A stretch of DNA of 64,000 nt from Ryuthela nishihirai (Eukaryota; Arthropoda; Arachnida; Araneae; Heptathelidae): assembly GCA_038380435.1 (NCBI GenBank), contig JAWZYU010000011.1, positions 78,613,501 to 78,677,500 on the forward strand, given 5' to 3'. Under the pieces are notes generated by a model, which was given only the letters and a program-made list of their open reading frames with translations, was not told the DNA's origin and ran no database searches. The position numbers and the translations under genes are program-made. Shown here piece after piece: positions 59,585 to 64,000 of the stretch; the stretch's first letter is position 1; each line of letters opens with the position of its first letter.

Positions 59585-61585
59585 CAGTAGACTCCCTCTT
59601 ATCTGGCCCTTACGGGACCGGACCCCTGGCCGGATGAACGAAAGGCCAGTTAATCTGAAAATTGTGTCAGAAAATAAAAACTTGCAAATGACAAAAATAC
59701 TAACTGCACTGTAAATTTTTTAATAATTTAATTAATAATTTGTTGTACAATATTAACAATTTACTCACACTCACTTGAAAAAGTCCGTGATTTTCTTTTC
59801 TTTGTACTTGACACTTTTTTACCAGCAAAGTCTTGCCATTTTTTAATAAGCATCACATCAGTTGCAGATGAGGCCTGTTGTTGTTCAATGTATCTTACTG
59901 CAACATCAAAAGCTTCTTTTCCTTCAATATGGCTAACTTTCTCTTCTTCACTCTCCGCTTCTTCTTTGTTCCCTTCTTGGCAGACTACATTGATAATTTC
60001 GCCATCATTCATTGTTTCATTTTCCAACTGTTTATCACCTTTTAACCATTTTTCAATGCCATCTTCTTCAAGTGTGTCACATCCAGGCAGCAGTTTAAAG
60101 TCATTAAACAGCAAAATATTGTCATTATCCATCATATCTTCAGCAGACACAGGCTCATTCAATACTTTCATGTTGTTGTCTTTGGTACTTTCTACACAGT
60201 TTTCAACTTCGGGCCAAAGTTTTCTCCGTGACTTCACAAACATTGTACGAGGCATTTCTTCAAAAGCTCTTCCCAACGTGTAGATCACATCCTTGATATT
60301 TATTGTTTTCAAAGCTTTTAAAAGTCCTATTTCGTCATTTTTGGTTTGCTGTAGAATTTATGAAAGAAGCTTTCTCTTGTATTGTCTTTTTAAACTTATA
60401 AGCACACCTTGATCTATTGGTTGCACTAAAAATATTACATAGATGGCAAAAACAGGGCTTTTACATTATCAGAAATGAGTTCACTTGGTTGTGTGTTGGG
60501 GCATTGTTGAGAATGAGTAGGGCCTTTACAGGCATTTTAAGACTTGTCAAGTGATTTTTTTTACTTTTGAAACAAATTCTGTAAAGAACCACTCGTTAAG
60601 CAAATACGAGTCTATCCAAGCAGACTTTTGACATTGTAGTAAACTGGAAGAACAGCTAAATTTAAATGCTTGAATGCTCGGGGTTTTGCTGATTTCCTAA
60701 TTACAAAAAGAGAAAGTTTGTGTGTATCTGCAGCATTTGTACACAAAGCCACAGTGATTCTTTGTTTGTTTGTTTTAAATCATGATGCTGAGATTTCTTG
60801 CACTGTTACAAACGTTTTTGTTGGAAGAAGTTTAAAATTTAACCCAGTCTCATCTACATTGGAGATTTGTTCTGCGCATAATCCTTCTTCTTCAATAAGC
60901 ACTAAAAGTTTTTCTGAAAATCCTCTGTAAATTCATCATTCATTTTCTGAAAAATTTCTTTGTTTCATTTTCAAGGTAATGAACACCATGCCATTTTTTC
61001 CAGCAAGAAAAGAAAGCCATCCCTTGCTTGCTAAAAAATCTCCCACATTATCGATTTTAGAATGAATGATTAATGTTTTTTCTTTCAAGATTGACACACT
61101 GATTGGCATTCCTTTTCGACACTCTTGCATAAACCATAACCAAAGTGCATCATCGACAATTTCATTTTTCAGCTTTTTAAGAGCGCACTGAGAAGAAAGT
61201 GTTTTTTCAGACTTAAGTGCAAAAATCTTGTAAAGATTTTCTATTCCTTCTCCAGTCATTTACCGTGCTTTTAACAACACATAGTTCATCACAAATATGC
61301 TCTACTAGATCACCTTTGTCAATACATTCTAACACTTTAATTTCATCTCCATCATAATGACATTATGCTTACATTTGCACCCACTCATTTTGTACCACAC
61401 AATAATTAATAGATCACAACACACACTCCTGTATATGCACAGTACACTGTAATTTTCACAAAGAGGAACTGAAGCAAATATGTATTGTACTATAAACAAA
61501 ACACGAGGCAACTTGCTTCTGCTTCTTGGAACAACCGATTAAAGCTGAGGCTGGTTGAGTCGAGATCAGATAAGAGGGTCTACTG
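59585..61585 (-). mobile_element. Tigger/pogo DNA transposon, 2.0 kb
   Basis: The ends are CAGTAGACTCCCTCTTATCTG at 59585 (21 bases, first 20: CAGTAGACTCCCTCTTATCT) and, reversed, CAGTAGACCCTCTTATCTG ending at 61585, with TA at 59583-59584 and 61586-61587. It lies in the left arm of the long inverted repeat; the right arm (near 63660) shows the empty site. It is complete in length but its gene is dead. Confidence 0.95.
59761..61310 (-). pseudogene. Tigger transposase (jerky/CENP-B-like)
   Basis: On the - strand the DNA-binding part is at 61259-60936 (LWLWFMQECRKGMPISVSIL, the CENP-B-type HTH). The DDE part follows with stops: ISNVDETGLNFKLLP at about 60870-60830, then RITVALCTN and KPRAFKHLNLAVLPVYY. 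The C-terminal 183 codons (60312-59761) are open: FEEMPRTMFVKSRRKLWPEV, an acidic linker and a basic end KKVSSTKKRKSR. At least four stops and shifts disrupt the DDE region. Confidence 0.88.
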
Positions 61586-61731
61586 TATGTTGACAATATA
61601 GGCACCTTTTAGGTAAAGCAAATGCGATGCAAGACAAGATGTTACATATCGGTTATTGTTTTATATCAGTACCTCAGAAGGGTAGTGACTATGATATTGT
61701 TATACAATGAAAGTGCATGAAATTATTTTTA

Positions 61732-61928
61732 TGTAAGAAGATGAAACTATTTTAAATGATGTTATTTATTAGGTGGCTTGTGATTAGGCAATTTATGCCA
61801 TATATTCACAAGCTGTAAATAATATATAAATGTAGCCTAAATAAATATCGTCATTTAAAATAAAGTTTGTTTCATCTTCTTACATATATCAGTGACGAGA
61901 AAAAAATGTTTTATATAAACTATTTTTA
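61732..61928. mobile_element. Hairpin MITE in the left arm only
   Basis: It is absent from the right arm (empty site at about 63535), where ACTATTTTTAAG is continuous. The insert is flanked by ATTATTTTTA and ACTATTTTTA. It has inverted ends, GTAAGAAGATGAAAC and GTTTCATCTTCTTAC, and the paired words ATTTTAAATGATG and CGTCATTTAAAAT. Confidence 0.85.
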
Positions 61929-62367
61929 AGTTGAAGGTAAGTACACCATGGAAGGTGAATTATTGTGTATTTGATATTACTCTACTGTTCAATGATCATT
62001 TTTTGAATGTACGGATATTGCTAACAAAGAAGGTCAATAGCATTGATGTTATTAAGTCCAAGTGCAAGAACTGTTCGAAGTAAATGATCTGCTTAACCTG
62101 ACCAAAATACTTTATCTTACCTTACCAAAGTAGATTTACCTGATCTATTTCAGTGCCAAAGTCTACTTACCTGACCTCTTACCTTACAGATTTCTTTCCT
62201 TGTGCTGCCAATTATTTATGAAACTAGCATAATATATAGTTATTGGAGCTTTTTAGACATCAGGTAATGTAAAAGGTAATAATACTTTTTTCATTTATTG
62301 TTTAGTGAAATTTTGATATTATAACATATTATAAGATTTCATTATAAGAATGTATTAAGGATTACCA

Positions 62368-62871
62368 TTGTCACCTCCTTCACTAATAAGAAAACAACAT
62401 TTCAAGGTCAAATGCCTACTAAATATTACATCCCAACCACCACCCAATCAACTAGACATAGCCAAACTCGAACAAAAACGTACTATTACATTCCTCTACA
62501 TATCCACATTAACTCCCACCCTTAATAACATAATGTCCGCTTCTGGATATATAGTTCTGACTAGAATGCAGCATACAATATTTAGCATAATCCATAAAGA
62601 TCGTGGCATTATCCCACCCTCAGGAGGTATATATTACATCAAAATACAAAATCCCCAACATAAAATATCTCCACTCACTGGATACATAGGAAACACTTAC
62701 TGACTTTTTTCTCTCAGACTTAAAGAACATAGCACTGATATAAAAAAACGAAAACTTACCATTGCATTAGTTCAAATTATAATTAGCCATAAACTACCCA
62801 CCACTATAACAGGCTATAAAATAATTATTTCCCCACCCACTAAATTACAATTATCCTACATGGAAAATTAA
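62368..62871 (+). pseudogene. GIY-YIG endonuclease domain of Penelope-like type
   Basis: The frame from 62368 has one internal TGA (62701), otherwise continuing to TAA near 62870. It shows SGGIYYIKI at 62620-62643 and GYIGNTY at 62680-62700, then after the stop LFSLRLKEHSTDIKKRK, then ALVQIIISHKLPTT. GIY...YIG..., R.KEH and S..A....SH are the signature order of the Penelope-like C-terminal endonuclease, which nicks target DNA. The stretch before it (LTPTLNNIMSASGYIVL) resembles the RT-endonuclease linker. The RT itself is absent. The + strand is notably poor in G. I rate the family call as likely, not certain. Confidence 0.65.
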
Positions 62872-63103
62872 TCATTAATGTAAATCAGCACACACTATGT
62901 GATATAGACATTCATCCGCTGACATCACCCTAGAAACTATTGTTCTGAGAATATCAGCTCCCACTGGAGATCGCCTCCAATGCATATATAAATTGGCACA
63001 GCACCAGCCTTATATAAGTCGATAGCAATCTTTCTTCACTTGCCCACCGAAGATGTGACCAAACTCTTGGATTATAAAATGCATCGGACCACAGGAGAGA
63101 CAA

Positions 63104-63900
63104 ACAATGGTAATCCTTAATACATTCTTATAATTATAATATGTTATATCAAAATTTCACTATACAATAAATGAAAAGAAGTATTATTACCTTTCACATT
63201 ACCTGATGTCTAAAAAGCTCCAATAACTATATATTATGTTAATCTCATATATAATTGGCAACACAAGGAAAGAAATCTGTAAGGTAAGATGTCAGGTAAG
63301 CAGACTTTGGCACTTAAATAGGTAAATCAACTTTGGTAAGGTAAAATAAGGTATTTTGGTCAGGTTAAGCAGACCATTTACTTTGAACAGTTCATGTACT
63401 TGAACTTAATAACATCATTGCTACTGACCTTCTTGGTTAGCGATATCCGTGTATTTAAAAAACAATCATTTAATTGTAGAGCAACATCAAATACATAATG
63501 ATTCGTATTGCACGGCATACTTACCTTCAACTTAAAAATAGTTTCGTGCACTTTCACTGTATAACATCATAGTCACTACCCTTTTGAGGTACTGACATAA
63601 AATAATAACTGATATGTAACATTTCACCTTGCATGGCATTTACTTTACCTAAAAGTTACATATATTGTCAACATATCTCATATTAGCAATCATATTCTAT
63701 AGAAATGTAGAAAAATATATTCTAGGCAAAGGAGATGATTCTGTACCTGAAAGAGCCTTACATGTCTTATGTGCCATTGGCACCCATTTTGAAATATATT
63801 GTTACCTTAAATGCAGATACTTTATTGTTTCTTTTCATATTGGATTATACTACTTCATTTCTGCTGCATTTTAATTATATACAGTGTTATAAAAATTTTA
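63104..63900 (-). repeat. Right arm of the long inverted repeat
   Basis: About 797 bp and the reverse complement of the left arm without its two inserts. It contains ACATTACCTGATGTC near 63200 and CATTTTGAAATATATTGTTA near 63788. It ends flush with the direct repeat at 63901. Confidence 0.88.
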
Positions 63901-63917
63901 ATTACCATTATTACATA

Positions 63918-64000
63918 CACCAAAGAACCAAAACCTTATGACCAGTGCGTCTTTATGCAAATCAAAGTAACTGCAGGTAAATGACGGCATATGTGAAGGT
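63918..64000 (+). mobile_element. Start of a Tc1-like element (cut by window edge)
   Basis: GAACCAAAACCTTATGACC and CAGTGCGTCTTTATGCAAAT, then GTAACTGCAGGTAAATGACG, match the - strand end at about 890-980 base for base with few changes. It is the inverted-repeat end of the same Tc1-like family as at 1-982 and continues beyond the window. Confidence 0.85.

Larger units (their letters stand above)
59332..62369 (+). repeat. Left arm of the long inverted repeat (with inserts)
   Basis: About 840 bp after removing the Tigger (59585-61585) and the hairpin insert (61732-61928). It includes TGGGTGTCAATGGCACATAA at the outer part and TATTGGAGCTTTTTAGACAT near the inner end. Confidence 0.85.
59332..63900 (+). 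mobile_element. Long inverted-repeat element with Penelope-like endonuclease
   Basis: The arms are 59332-62369 (less two inserts) and 63104-63900, in inverted orientation and very similar by eye. They enclose a 734-bp centre with a GIY-YIG reading frame. The direct repeat ATTACCATTATTACA is exact at 59317-59331 and 63901-63915, a likely target duplication. The left arm has ~36 extra bases at its outer end. Without the Tigger and MITE inserts the element is about 2.4 kb. Penelope-like retroelements are known to carry terminal repeats in direct or inverted orientation, which fits. A composite fold-back that captured the frame is the alternative. Confidence 0.65.

Noticed and set aside
62368..62871. 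Mitochondrial DNA insert, suggested by the A/C-rich strand and an in-frame TGA
   Set aside because: The translation shows the GIY-YIG and R.KEH pattern, which fits no animal mitochondrial protein.
62880..63103. Possible hammerhead ribozyme, as known in Penelope-like terminal repeats
   Set aside because: I looked for CTGANGA followed by GAAA with a stem between them. CCGAAGATGTGACC near 63049 and CTGACATCACC near 62919 are only loosely similar, so no intact core is present.
1..64000. CRISPR arrays, bacterial operons or prophage
   Set aside because: The window has spliced exons, SINEs and LINEs and no ribosome-binding-site-led gene arrays.

Overview
This is a eukaryotic, AT-rich, repeat-dominated window. 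It appears to lie wholly inside one large host gene, the nuclear export receptor exportin-6 (XPO6), read on the + strand. Three short spliced exons are visible (16695-16842, 34969-35115, 54124-54313). Their translations join without gaps into the block of exportin-6 around the VPEKVM and LPW motifs. The introns between them are about 18.1 and 19.0 kb, and the flanking introns run off both ends. The retrotransposon protein types (Jockey-like LINE with three CCHC knuckles, RNase-H LINEs, tRNA-headed SINEs) and the long introns suggest an arthropod, perhaps a chelicerate. That is an inference, not a proof.

Most of the rest that can be recognised is mobile DNA. I use working names. LINE-A is an APE+RT non-LTR element with a GATGAT-type tail and many copies on both strands. 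LINE-J is Jockey-like, with a gag, APE, RT and RNase H; one copy spans 27417-33626. LINE-B is a second RNase-H LINE. SINE-A has a tRNA-Met-like head and a ~390 bp body. SINE-B has a Leu/Ser-type tRNA head and a conserved tail. SINE-C has another tRNA-like head. DNA transposons include a 2.6 kb hAT (43365-45963), a 2.0 kb Tigger/pogo (59585-61585), a mariner (23236-24372), five Tc1-like remnants, a hAT MITE and several fold-back elements. No transposase or reverse transcriptase gene is intact.

Layout. 0-3.3 kb: Tc1 remnant, then SINE-A split by LINE-J. 3.3-16 kb: SINE-B copies, a hAT MITE and four LINE-A pieces. 16.7 kb: exon. 17-22 kb: tandem repeats and a LINE-A copy. 22.7-26 kb: LINE-A, mariner and SINE-A nested, then a fold-back. 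26-34.5 kb: LINE-B bracketed by 390-bp direct repeats and carrying LINE-J, which carries SINE-A. 35.0 kb: exon followed by a partial exon duplication. 36-41.7 kb: mostly unique sequence with hairpins. 41.7-46.8 kb: LINE-A carrying the hAT. 46.8-47.2 kb: a CpG-rich island. 47.5-52 kb: SINE-B copies and LINE-A 5' pieces. 54.1 kb: exon. 55-59 kb: fold-back and Tc1 remnants. 59.3-63.9 kb: a long inverted-repeat element.

The most unusual structure is at 59332-63900. Arms of about 800 bp in inverted orientation enclose a decayed GIY-YIG endonuclease reading frame of Penelope-like-element type. The whole is bracketed by a 15-bp direct repeat. One arm was later hit by the Tigger element and by a ~200-bp hairpin MITE that the other arm lacks. 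Nested insertions with readable target duplications give a relative insertion history for much of the window.
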